40,516 nucleotides of DNA from Bacillota bacterium (lineage in GTDB: Bacteria; Bacillota; Sulfobacillia; JAJYWN01). The number at the start of each line of letters is the position of its first letter. Within the stretch, counting starts at the first letter, position 1. A model generated the notes under the pieces. That model did not search any database. It was not told the origin of the DNA and was given only the letters and a program-made list of their open reading frames with translations. The position numbers and the translations under genes were made by a program. Below are positions 1 through 8,159 of this stretch, piece after piece. The stretch lies in assembly GCA_021791495.1 (NCBI GenBank), contig JAJYWN010000024.1, positions 1-40,516 on the forward strand, in the 5' to 3' direction.

Positions 1-1
1 C

Positions 2-2677
2 GCCATCGGCCTGGTGGAGGCGGAGGCCGACGCCCGCGGCGAAGATGTCTTGGAACTCACCCGCCAGTACGTCGCGGAGTACCTTAAGCAGGGCGCAGTG
101 AATACGACCGACCTGCTGCTCGCCCTGCTCCAGCAGCAGAAGACCCGGATACTTGGGAAGATGGCGGGAAACGAAGGCGTTTTCAAGGGATTGGTGAATA
201 ATGCTCTCTCCTCCATCCCCCGCCTCACCGCTACGCTCTACGCGCTCCACGCCGCCGGTGCCGCGGGGCGCGTTCTTGATCTCTGGTCGGAGTACAAGCG
301 GCTCATGGGCGGAGACGCCCCGGACAGGGTCAGGGCCCTCTTGGCCGGCCTCGCCGAGGTACCCGTGGCCGCGCGGGCCCAATTCCTGAGCACGCTGGCA
401 CAGGCGGTTCCGGATGACTCGGGGTGGGTCATGGCAGCCGTATTCCGCGGCGACAGAGCAAAGAAGATGGCCGACGAAACCGCCAACTTCCATACCTTCT
501 TCCACCTGACGCGCGCCATTGCCGCGCTGAGGTTGCCGGTCGACTTCGTCCGGTTTGTCGACCGACACCGCCTGTCAGGCGATCCGCGTCTCGAGCAGCG
601 GCCAAACCTCCTTCTTGGAGTCCTGGCGAACTGCGTCCGGTGTCCGGAAGGGCGGGAGTATGCCGAGCAGCTCACCCGTGAGATGCTCGACAGTGGGGCG
701 TTCGAAAAGGTCGTGGCGGGGCTGACCTTGAGTCGGCGCCAAGCCCTGTACCACCTGGTCAAGCAGTATGACCGGAAGCGAAGCTGCGAGGCGCTCCTCG
801 CCGGGCTGGACCCAAGGCAACTGGCCCACTCCAACCTGCGCGCGGCGAGGCTTTCCATGCTATCCCCCATCTGCCAGGAATCCGCTCGGGGCCGGCAGTT
901 CATGGCCGACCTCATATCGGAGCTGGGGCGGGCCGGCAAGCTGGTCCCGCTCATCACCAGTGTCGGCAGTTGGTCCGGACGGGTGAACCTATGCTGGAAG
1001 ACCGGTTGCATGGGCTCGGGAGAACTGGGGGAGATCATCGATCACCTCCTTGATGGGATCGACCCGGCCGCCCTGACGAATTCGAGGGGAGTGCTGTCCA
1101 AGTTAATGTACCTGCTCAAGGCCTGCGTGAAGGACGACAGGGCCCACGGGCCGGCGCGGGAGCTGCTCAGAAGGGTGGCCGTCCAAGGGGTGCTGGCAAC
1201 GGTGCTGAAGAACCACCCGCGGCGCGCGGCGGCGTCCTTCTTGAGACTCGTCGAGCAGTTGGACCCTGCTCTGGCCAAAGACCTGGCGTCCGGCTCGGGC
1301 TTGGCCGACCCGCTGCGTCGCCGGGCCCTATCGTTGGACGTGCTCTATGGTGAGGTGCGGAAACGGACCTGGGACCCGGCCGCGGTGGCGCGCTACCTCG
1401 GGCAGGCGCTGAGGGGGGTCGATCTCGAAGCGTGGATCGAGGAGATGTGTGAAGACCCGGCGTTCGTTCCTCTGGACCGCATGGGCAAGTTCGCCAAGAT
1501 GCTGACCTACGCGCGCGGGCAGAGCCCGGAGCTGATATCCGGCGTCGCCCGCCAACTGGAACACGCCGTAGACTTGCGCCAGGAGCGGGACCGCGATCCG
1601 CGTGCCCTGGGCATGCTGCTGGCCAGACTGAAGACGTGTTCGGCCGAGAGCTTCGAAGCTCTGTGTCGGAAGGTCGTCGCAGTATACAGCCCGGCCGACC
1701 TACTGCGGACTCCGCTAGACACCACTCACGTCTATCTTATTGACCACCTGTCCTGCGCCTTCCCAGAAGAGGTCCGCCCCCACCTCGATACTTTGCTGAA
1801 CCGCGATCTCGCCGAGCTTCTGTGGTCAAACTCATCCCTGGAGGCCCTCGGGGTCGCGCTGCAGATGATGCGCCGGTTGGAGCCGGAACGGACAGCCCGT
1901 TGGGTGTGCGGCGTACCGGTTCAGGACTGGGTGGAAGCCATGCGGCAGCAGCCGGTCACCGGCGCGGGCGCTGGAGCGGGTGCGGGCGGCGGCGCGGGCG
2001 CTGGAGCGGGTGCCGGCCAGGGCAGTGTTTTCCTCGCCTTGGGGACACTCGCTCAGATCGAACCGGCGGTAGGGGCGCAGATAACCCTGGCGGTGGTGAA
2101 CAAGGTCATCTCAGGGAAGGCCAAGGTTAAGCCGGAGCTTCTGGGTCTGGCCCTATTCCTGGGCCTCTCCGTGAACCCGGGTACGCTCCCGCTTTCGGTG
2201 CACAAGTTCTTTGCGGAAAACCGCGCCGAAGTGAAAACCATCCCCGCCCTCTTTGCCTGCCTGGCCTTCCTGGAGGTCGCGCCTGAACTCCACCAGGAGT
2301 TCCTGACCCGGCTGGCCCGGCGAGATTTCATCTGGGGCCAGCCCCTGCCCACCGAGGATGAGGTGGCACGGCTCTTCCCGGCGGCCGCGGGGATGGTGAA
2401 GCGGGTCTTCCCCGTCGACAGAATCCCGACCGAGCCGTCCAGCACGCTGAGGGAAATGGAGGCGTCGATCGAGAAACACGTGCAGCATCAAGGCGAACCC
2501 TTGAGTCTCCGCCGTCTCTATCGCACCTGGAGTTCGGCTGGAGAGGAACACCTCTTTACCTCGATCGATGAGGCCACGAAGTGGATGGACATCGCCAGAT
2601 TCCTTGGGCGAGTGCGGACGCAGCTGGTCAGACTCCCGAACGGAGCGGAAGCGGTGTCGGTCCTGCCCGTTAGGTAG
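2..2677 (+). CDS. Large helical protein of unknown function, 5' end outside window
   Basis: I do not recognise this protein. The frame is open to the left edge, so the true N-terminus may lie outside; the first start codon inside is GTG at 14. The roughly 890 visible residues are rich in Leu, Ala, Arg and Glu with amphipathic helices throughout, suggesting an all-alpha solenoid of HEAT or TPR type; this is inferred from composition only. No membrane segment or catalytic motif is visible. Around residues 650-668 a Gly-Ala linker, encoded by a 23-bp direct repeat, separates two helical parts. The stop codon overlaps the convergent MerR gene by 8 bp. Codon use matches the GC-rich neighbours. Confidence 0.75.
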   Translation, partial: AIGLVEAEADARGEDVLELTRQYVAEYLKQGAVNTTDLLLALLQQQKTRILGKMAGNEGVFKGLVNNALSSIPRLTATLYALHAAGAAGRVLDLWSEYKRLMGGDAPDRVRALLAGLAEVPVAARAQFLSTLAQAVPDDSGWVMAAVFRGDRAKKMADETANFHTFFHLTRAIAALRLPVDFVRFVDRHRLSGDPRLEQRPNLLLGVLANCVRCPEGREYAEQLTREMLDSGAFEKVVAGLTLSRRQALYHLVKQYDRKRSCEALLAGLDPRQLAHSNLRAARLSMLSPICQESARGRQFMADLISELGRAGKLVPLITSVGSWSGRVNLCWKTGCMGSGELGEIIDHLLDGIDPAALTNSRGVLSKLMYLLKACVKDDRAHGPARELLRRVAVQGVLATVLKNHPRRAAASFLRLVEQLDPALAKDLASGSGLADPLRRRALSLDVLYGEVRKRTWDPAAVARYLGQALRGVDLEAWIEEMCEDPAFVPLDRMGKFAKMLTYARGQSPELISGVARQLEHAVDLRQERDRDPRALGMLLARLKTCSAESFEALCRKVVAVYSPADLLRTPLDTTHVYLIDHLSCAFPEEVRPHLDTLLNRDLAELLWSNSSLEALGVALQMMRRLEPERTARWVCGVPVQDWVEAMRQQPVTGAGAGAGAGGGAGAGAGAGQGSVFLALGTLAQIEPAVGAQITLAVVNKVISGKAKVKPELLGLALFLGLSVNPGTLPLSVHKFFAENRAEVKTIPALFACLAFLEVAPELHQEFLTRLARRDFIWGQPLPTEDEVARLFPAAAGMVKRVFPVDRIPTEPSSTLREMEASIEKHVQHQGEPLSLRRLYRTWSSAGEEHLFTSIDEATKWMDIARFLGRVRTQLVRLPNGAEAVSVLPVR
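1961..2013 (+). repeat. 23-bp direct repeat encoding a Gly-Ala linker
   Basis: A perfect 23-bp unit at 1961-1983 recurs at 1991-2013 after 7 bp. It lies inside the unknown helical gene and keeps the reading frame (unit plus spacer is 30 bp), producing an alternating Gly-Ala linker. Replication slippage is the likely origin. Confidence 0.9.
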
Positions 2678-3431
2678 ACCTGGCCCGCAGCTGATCGCTG
2701 TAGGCAGCCATGGCTGCATGCATGTACACGGCCATTCCGGGGCGTATCTTCTCGTAGTAAGCGGTGAAGCGCGCATCGGTCACGTACATCTCGCCTGTCG
2801 CGCGGATCATCTCTGGTGTGCACTGGTAGAAGCGGTCGTTCAACAGATTGTGGTACCGGGCGAGCCACGTTTGGACCTTGGGATCCGTGGGAGAGAGGCC
2901 CTGGTCCATCGAGGAAGCGATACCCTCCTCGATCTGCTTCGTCTCCGCCTGGATGGCCGCCCAGTCCTCCTTAGTATAGGACTTGGCCCGCCGCATGGAC
3001 TCCTTGTATGCGTCGGTGTGCCCCCAGCGCCGGCGGGCTTCCTCCTCGTACGCCGTCTGGTCGAAACCCTTGAACATTTCCTGCCTATCCATTTCCATGC
3101 CCCTTTCCTCTGCGTCGATGGTCCTGTCGACAAGGTCGATCAGGTGATCGATCCGCTCCCGTCGCGCCACGAGCAGAGTGCGGTGTTCTCGGAGCGCCTG
3201 CCGGTGGTCGAACCCGGGACGGGAGACGATTTCCTTGATCTCGGCGAGGCCCAGTCCCAGTTCCCGGAAGAAAAGGACCTGCTGCAACCGCTCCAGGTCC
3301 GCATCAGTGTAGAGGCGGTAGCCGGCGGCCGACACCTCCGACGGACGGAAAAGCCCGATCCTGTCGTAGTGGTGCAGGGTGCGAATGCTGATCCCCGCCA
3401 GTTCAGACACGGCTTTCACGGTGTAGCTCAT
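2670..3431 (-). CDS. MerR-family regulator with TipAS-type effector domain
   Basis: A 253-residue transcription activator of the TipAL/Mta type. Residues 3-70 form the MerR winged helix-turn-helix (YTVKAVSELAGISIRTLHHYD, then GYRLYTDADLERL). A coiled coil follows at about 75-110, and a C-terminal TipAS-like domain at about 130-250 carries the WGHTDAYKES and AYYEKIRPGMAVYMH blocks. In known members TipAS binds thiopeptides or other hydrophobic drugs and the dimer remodels promoters with long spacers. The ATG at 3431 follows GGAGG. The gene ends 8 bp inside the convergent unknown gene. Its natural target is not evident; autoregulation is typical of the family. Family assignment is firm, ligand unknown. 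Confidence 0.92.
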   Translation of the reverse strand: MSYTVKAVSELAGISIRTLHHYDRIGLFRPSEVSAAGYRLYTDADLERLQQVLFFRELGLGLAEIKEIVSRPGFDHRQALREHRTLLVARRERIDHLIDLVDRTIDAEERGMEMDRQEMFKGFDQTAYEEEARRRWGHTDAYKESMRRAKSYTKEDWAAIQAETKQIEEGIASSMDQGLSPTDPKVQTWLARYHNLLNDRFYQCTPEMIRATGEMYVTDARFTAYYEKIRPGMAVYMHAAMAAYSDQLRARST

Positions 3432-3700
3432 GTGGCGTGATTACCTCCGGCGTGCTCATCCGATTGCCTTTTGTTAGTCATCCGTTCCCGCGCTTTGCAA
3501 TCTCGTCGTCCTTGCGTATTTCATCATAGACCATGACGTTACGTGAGGGTCAACTCGGTTTCTTGCTCGCCAGTGAGGCGTGGGACCGCCGCCCGCAGAC
3601 GAGGAATAGCGGAGAGATGCGTAACCTTACCAACCTAATTAACATAACATGCCACTGGCGATTCTTGCCATCCCCATCGTGCAGAGAGGAGGAGCAAAAG
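3432..3700. other. Intergenic region between divergent MerR and beta-helix genes
   Basis: About 270 bp carrying the leaders of two divergent genes. It includes an AT-rich tract around 3625-3655, where promoters could lie. I could not find a convincing dyad for the MerR protein. The frame open upstream of 3701 lacks a ribosome site and is probably not translated. Confidence 0.4.
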
Positions 3701-4777
3701 ATGACAATTCTGCGCGTTCCGGAGCAATTCAACACTATCGGCGAAGCGGTGGAGGGGGCGAATCCGAGGGACACCATCCTGGTGCGTAACGGCAAATACC
3801 GGGAAGCAGTCACCGTGTCCAAGGACGGCCTGCGCATCATCGCGGACGGGGATCACGTCATGCTGGACGGTTCCCGCAGACTGGAAACCGGAGTTTCACT
3901 GAACGAGGTTTCCTTCGTGGAGATTGAGGGGTTTACCATCAAGAACTTCACGAGCGCCGCCATCCAGGTCACCGGCGGCACCGGGAACCAGTTCGTACAG
4001 AACCGCATTGGAGGATTGCACGAACTGGATGGCCCCACCAGCGGTGCGGAGACATCCTTCGGAATCAACCTGCAGGCTTCGAGCCGGAACCTGGTCTGGC
4101 GCAACCGCTTCCAGGGCGTGTGTGCCGGCGTTCTCATCGCCGGGAACAGCCTGGCAAACCGTGTGGTGGAAAACAGCATCTTCGATCCGGGGTGATACGG
4201 CATCGGCGTCGCCGTGAGCGACACGATGCCCGAAGCCGTTCCAGTTGACACCTTGATTGAATACAACCGAATCATTGATCCGTCCCTGGGGGTTTTCACC
4301 ACAGGAGACTACACTCGTATTTCAGAAAACCGAATCACAGAGGGCCAGGGTGAGGCACCCATCGGCATCCGGGCCGGCTTCCCAGGCGGGCGAACTCCTG
4401 TTGGCACTCAGATCCTCGGGAACTCGGTAGAGCACTTCACCATTGGCATCGATGTGCTGGCCGAAGACGCGCTCGTCGCCTACAACCATGTGTGCAATAA
4501 CCACCGATTTGGAATCTGGGTGGAACGCGACAACAACGTGATCGAGGCCAACGAGGTCACCGACACCGTTGGTCATGAGGATACCAGTGGCCTGGCCGTT
4601 TTCGCCAAGGGGAATCTGATCATCCGGAACTCCCTCAAGGGTAACCGGCCGTTCGACCTGGTCGTCCAGAATCCCACCGAAAACGACCTGGTGGAGAACC
4701 GGTGCAAGCGGAGCTGCCCGCCAAATCTGTGCCGCGGGTGGCATGGGGATAAGCATAGGCATGGTGGAAGGGGGTAA
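3701..4777 (+). pseudogene. NosD-like right-handed beta-helix protein interrupted by in-frame TGA
   Basis: One continuous frame of 358 sense-equivalent codons is broken only by TGA at 4193-4195 (codon 165). The start is ATG at 3701, behind a good ribosome site (AGAGGAGGAG, 3685-3694). The N-terminal part (IGEAVEGANPRDTILVRNG) is typical of NosD or pectate-lyase-like parallel beta-helix proteins. Asn-rich rungs such as VWRNRF, VVENSIF, LIEYNRI, RISENRI and VIEANEV recur on both sides of the stop, so both halves belong to one fold. No signal peptide is seen. It could be a recent nonsense mutation (CGA to TGA), a sequencing error or readthrough. No selenocysteine element was identified. It converges on the HEAT gene 8 bp downstream. 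Confidence 0.8.
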
Positions 4778-4785
4778 TGATGCGT

Positions 4786-5628
4786 TCATGATTCTTGCAG
4801 CCAACGCACCGCCCACTCCGGCGCCGCCCTGAGAAGCCTGGCTTTCTTCAGGTTTTCCTTCATAGCACGCTTGACGTCGGCATCGGCCGACGCCAGCCAC
4901 ACTTCCATGGCGCGCTTGCCCTCCAGCGGGTAGGCGGCGACCACCACACTCCAGCAGTAGGATAAGGCCTGCTTCAAGACGCGAAACTCCTCGCTCCCGC
5001 GGTCTACGGTGGCCGCCATCTGCTTGGTGGCCGAATCGAGCACACCCACCGCCTTGGTGGCGTGGTCGGGCTCCTTGAGAAGCCGTGGTTCGGCGATGCC
5101 GGCGGCGGCCGCTCTTGCCTCGAGGAGGTTTCCCTTGACCTCCTCGGCCCCCTCGGCCCTCGTGGCCCCCGTAGCCCCCGTGGCTCCCGTGGCCCAGTCC
5201 TCGGCGATCCTAAACATGAGGGAGCGGTCCGCATCCCCAATTCGCTGCAAGCCCATGGCCGCGGCTTCGCGCACACGCCAACGGGTGTCGGATGCGAAGG
5301 CTCTGAGCGTGTCTAGCCAGCGGTTATCCCCTGCCTCTGCTCCTACTCCTGGCCCCGCCCCTGCCTCTGCCTTTTCCGCGATGAACCTCCCCAAAGCGAC
5401 TACCGCGCACACCGTGAGAAACACCTGAGGATGGTTGGTGCCAAGGTCAGGCCGGTCGACCGCCAACCACGCCTTCACCTGCTCCTCCGATGCCAACTCG
5501 GCGGCGGCCCATACCAACTCCAGGTTGGCCCGGGGTCCGGGGAGATGCGATTCGGCCTGTAGGTAACTGTCCCATCGCGGCCGCGGCAGATCCGCCAGTG
5601 TATCCACGTAATGATTCGCCTTGCTCAA
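4786..5628 (-). CDS. HEAT-repeat protein, possibly DNA-alkylation-repair-like
   Basis: A 280-residue protein with helical repeats. One clear HEAT-like unit is WRVREAAAMGLQRIGDAD near the middle, and the C-terminal helices end in AAPEWAVRWLQES. The layout recalls AlkD-like or armadillo-type HEAT proteins, but no catalytic residues can be assigned. Two low-complexity inserts are present: a Gly-Ala-Glu stretch (EAGAGPGVGAEAGD) and an ATG-triplet stretch (ATGATGATGA), both encoded by short tandem repeats and probably loops. The gene diverges from the ferredoxin-like gene across about 230 bp and converges on the beta-helix gene. It is probably cytoplasmic, as no signal is seen. Confidence 0.75.
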   Translation of the reverse strand: MSKANHYVDTLADLPRPRWDSYLQAESHLPGPRANLELVWAAAELASEEQVKAWLAVDRPDLGTNHPQVFLTVCAVVALGRFIAEKAEAGAGPGVGAEAGDNRWLDTLRAFASDTRWRVREAAAMGLQRIGDADRSLMFRIAEDWATGATGATGATRAEGAEEVKGNLLEARAAAAGIAEPRLLKEPDHATKAVGVLDSATKQMAATVDRGSEEFRVLKQALSYCWSVVVAAYPLEGKRAMEVWLASADADVKRAMKENLKKARLLRAAPEWAVRWLQES

Positions 5629-5735
5629 GAGCGCCCGCCTCCCGTCTTTTCTCGCCCATGTACGGTGAATTGGCGTCTCAAAGGCTGCTTCCCTTGCTTG
5701 AGTTCAAGGTGCCGCCCGCCAGCGGGGCTTGGGAC

Positions 5736-5783
5736 TGTCCGGAGGGAGTCACGGCACGGGTTTCCCGTGGTGACGGTCGGACA
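5736..5783 (+). other. Nested inverted repeat upstream of the ferredoxin-like gene
   Basis: Three nested pairings occur in 48 nt: TGTCCG (5736-5741) with CGGACA (5778-5783), GTCAC (5748-5752) with GTGAC (5770-5774), and CACGGG (5755-5760) with CCCGTG (5764-5769), closed by a TTT loop. It lies 75 bp before the TTG start, inside the divergent intergenic region. It could be an operator cruciform or a structured mRNA leader. No T tract follows, so it is not a typical terminator. Confidence 0.5.
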
Positions 5784-5857
5784 CTTCACTTGAGCGGACA
5801 GCTGCAGGTATTCCCACCGCCACCGACAATACAGATGCGGCGAGGAGGCGATCACCC

Positions 5858-7072
5858 TTGGACGATGATGGTATCTACCGCCGCTTGGCAAAGGCCCTGG
5901 ACGATCTCCCCAATGGCTTCCCGCCCACCGAATCAGGTATCGAGATCGAAATACTGAAGTGGATGTACACGCCAGAGCAGGCGGCCATCGCCAGCCTGCT
6001 GACTACCGAACCCGTGACGGAGGAGCAGATCGCGGCGCGGCTGAAGGGGATCGGCGGCGAGATGGCGGGCCGCGACGTGGTGGGCCACGAAGTCGCCGAC
6101 CACGGCGTCGCCGACCACAAAGTCGCCGACCACGGCGTCGCCACCGCGGACCTCCGTTCTATACTGCGGGACATGAGGAAGCGCGGGCTGATCTGGCCCG
6201 GCCCGATTGCCGGCAGGTCTTTCACGTACCGTCTGGCGCCCTTCGTGGTCGGCGCCTACGAAAGCCAGCGCGACATCATGGACCACAAGCTGGCCCACCT
6301 GGTCGAGGAGTACTTCAACCAGGGGGGCTTGGCCGGGATTATGCGCCAGCCGGCCCTCCATCGCGTAGTCCCCGCGCACGGTGCGGTCAAGTCCGAGTGG
6401 GTACTCCCCTACGACGACGTCCGCTCCTTGTTAATGCAGGCCGGTAGCTTCCGCCTGTTCGACTGTATCTGCCGCAAGCAGAAACGCCTGATCGGGGAGG
6501 GCTGCGACTACCCCGTCCGGATGTGCCTGAGCTTCTCGCCCGTCGCCGCGGTCGCCACCGTGCCCACTGCCACTTCCGCCGCGGCGGCACCCGGACCCTA
6601 CAGTGTTTCCCGGGAGGAGGCGCTGGCCACTCTAGACAAGGCGGAGGAGATCGGCCTGGTCCACACAGTGAGCAACGTGGCCAAGGGCATCAACTACGTT
6701 TGCAACTGCTGCGGATGTTGCTGCGGAATCCTGCGGGGCATAACCCAGTTCGGGGTGCTGGAATCCGTGGCCCACGCGAACTACCGCGCCGAGGTCGATG
6801 CGGCTGCTTGTACGGGGTGCGGTGTCTGCACCGCGCGCTGCCAGGTGGGGGCTATCACGCTCAAGGATGTCGGGGTGGCCAATGGCGTGGCCGGTGCGGT
6901 GGCGGGCGTGGTAGCTGTGGTCGATGCCGAGCGGTGCATCGGGTGCGGTCTCTGCGTCACCGGGTGCCCCGACGGTGCGGCGACCCTACACCTCAAACCG
7001 GAGGAGGAAATCGTGCATCCGCCGGCCGACTTCGGTACCTGGGAGGCCGAGCGCATCCAGCGGCGTGGGTAG
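5858..7072 (+). CDS. 4Fe-4S ferredoxin-domain protein with helical N-terminal region
   Basis: A 404-residue iron-sulfur protein. Residues 1-210 are a winged-helix-like helical region (ILKWMYTPEQAAIASLL). A cysteine-rich block VCNCCGCCCGILR lies near residue 287. Two classical 4Fe-4S motifs follow: CTGCGVCTARC at about 317, and CIGCGLCVTGCPDG near 361. A further CICRKQK cysteine pair lies near 204. This organisation is known in 4Fe-4S dicluster proteins found in anaerobes; the electron partner is unknown. The start is TTG at 5858 with a GAGGAGG-like site at 5840-5847. A tandem DHxVA insert occupies residues 73-95. The cysteine motifs make the cofactor assignment strong and the physiological role uncertain. 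Confidence 0.85.
   Translation: MDDDGIYRRLAKALDDLPNGFPPTESGIEIEILKWMYTPEQAAIASLLTTEPVTEEQIAARLKGIGGEMAGRDVVGHEVADHGVADHKVADHGVATADLRSILRDMRKRGLIWPGPIAGRSFTYRLAPFVVGAYESQRDIMDHKLAHLVEEYFNQGGLAGIMRQPALHRVVPAHGAVKSEWVLPYDDVRSLLMQAGSFRLFDCICRKQKRLIGEGCDYPVRMCLSFSPVAAVATVPTATSAAAAPGPYSVSREEALATLDKAEEIGLVHTVSNVAKGINYVCNCCGCCCGILRGITQFGVLESVAHANYRAEVDAAACTGCGVCTARCQVGAITLKDVGVANGVAGAVAGVVAVVDAERCIGCGLCVTGCPDGAATLHLKPEEEIVHPPADFGTWEAERIQRRG
6077..6142 (+). repeat. 15-bp tandem repeat inside the ferredoxin-like gene
   Basis: Units of GTCGCCGACCACGGC or GTCGCCGACCACAAA run at 6092-6106, 6107-6121 and 6122-6136, with a degenerate copy before and a partial one after. Each unit adds five residues (VADHG or VADHK) in frame, so copy number can vary without breaking the gene. 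Confidence 0.9.
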
Positions 7073-7288
7073 GTATCTCCGCGCAGCTTCTCCCAGTATG
7101 GATGCCGAGGAAGCTTTGAGCTTCTCGATACCGGGCGCGCCACCGAATGGTATAGCAACATCGACCCCCTCACCGTTTTGAACGCCCACCCAAATCAAAA
7201 CGCCCTTCCACAAAGGCGAACAGAATCGAATCAGGTCCATAAGTACGGGGCTCCCCTCTTCCCCCCTTCCCGCCCACCTTGATAGTTG
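7073..7288. other. Gene-free spacer with a short minus-strand HEAT-gene relic
   Basis: No intact gene is seen. On the minus strand at about 7107-7155 the frame reads FGGAPGIEKLKASSA, resembling the first residues of the HEAT protein at 15264-16397 (FFGGPPDIERLKASKN). It may be the remains of a related gene. The match is short, so this is tentative. Confidence 0.3.
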
Positions 7289-7493
7289 GTGGGTCGGAAA
7301 AGCGGATACTTACCGTTTGGTAACCATCTTGAAACCCGGATAGATTGGGTAGTTATGTAATCTACGCCCTCCGCTACGGGGCTTCTGACTCCACTGGAGG
7401 AGGGGAAGTATCCGGGTTTCCGGACGGTTTGGCGCCCTCCAGTGTCCGGAAAACCGACCGTTCGTCCACCCACTTTGTACTGTCCAGTCACAA
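7289..7493. repeat. Dispersed structured repeat, copy A
   Basis: About 205 bp similar over its length to 23558-23762. The 5' arm 7293-7311 can pair with 7406-7425, with two internal mismatches. Its outer GGATACTT/AAGTATCC pairs differ from copy B yet still pair. The central GTAGTTATGTAATCTAC is identical in both copies. A third related segment, TGTCCGGAAAACCGACC, lies at 7444-7460. The ends carry AGTTGGTGGGT (7284-7294) against a degenerate ACCCACTTTG on the right, resembling terminal inverted repeats. A one-base length difference between copies shifts any reading frame, arguing against coding. It may be a MITE/REP-like element or a structured RNA. Confidence 0.75.
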
Positions 7494-7611
7494 TCTGACC
7501 GATGAAGGGTTGGCGCGGTCCGTTGACGAAGTCGTGGCGACCAGGACCGCCTAATACCGCCTAATCTAAGAAGAAGAAAAGGAAGAAGTAGAGAAGAAGG
7601 AAGGTTTCCCC

Positions 7612-8118
7612 ATGAAGATGGACGCAACCATTCCCGAGAACCTGCATGGCTTCGTGGCCGGCATCGCCGCCAGCCTGGACTTCGGCCAAACCACGATGAA
7701 GCGGGTCATTGCGGACCTGACCCCGGACCAGTTGAACAAGGTGCCCGCCGGCCTGGCCAACAACATTGCTACCATCGTCGTGCACGTCTGCGCCAGCGAG
7801 GTGTCCTTCGCCCACCGCCTCAAGGGCGTGCCGGTCCCCGACGACCTCGCCCGCAAGTACCTGACCGGCCCCCACGGCGATCACCTGCCGGTGCCGGTGG
7901 GAGAGACGGCGGAAAGCCTCAAGGCAAAGATGGAAGAGTCGCGGGGCATGCTGCTGGCGACCTTGGCCACCATGGTCGACACCGACCCGGAGGAGGAGTT
8001 GTCCTGGGGCAAGGACCGCACGGCCACGCGCCGCTGGATCCTCTCTCTGCTCCCCGGCCACCAGAGCGCGCACGTCGGCCAGATGCAGATGGTGAGGAAG
8101 CTGGTCTTGCAGGGGTAG
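7612..8118 (+). CDS. DinB-family protein
   Basis: A 168-residue four-helix-bundle protein of the DinB/YfiT superfamily. The family usually binds a divalent metal through three histidines; candidates here are His in IVVHVCASEVSFAHR (about residues 55-70) and in GHQSAHVGQMQ near the C-terminus. Known relatives include thiol-dependent transferases and many uncharacterised proteins, so no substrate can be assigned. The ATG at 7612 follows AGGAAGG in a purine-rich leader (7567-7604). The following gene lies 41 bp downstream in the same direction and may be co-transcribed. Probably cytoplasmic. Confidence 0.85.
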   Translation: MKMDATIPENLHGFVAGIAASLDFGQTTMKRVIADLTPDQLNKVPAGLANNIATIVVHVCASEVSFAHRLKGVPVPDDLARKYLTGPHGDHLPVPVGETAESLKAKMEESRGMLLATLATMVDTDPEEELSWGKDRTATRRWILSLLPGHQSAHVGQMQMVRKLVLQG

Positions 8119-8159
8119 GCCCGATCATCAAGGCGAACGAGCACCTCTTTGCCACCTGG

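Noticed and set aside
4193-4195. Selenocysteine at the in-frame TGA
   Set aside because: No stem-loop of bacterial SECIS type was evident just after the TGA, and beta-helix NosD-like proteins are not known selenoproteins.
5062-5316. Collagen-like Gly-Pro-Arg reading frame on the plus strand
   Set aside because: It is antisense to the low-complexity insert of the HEAT gene and arises from its short tandem repeats.
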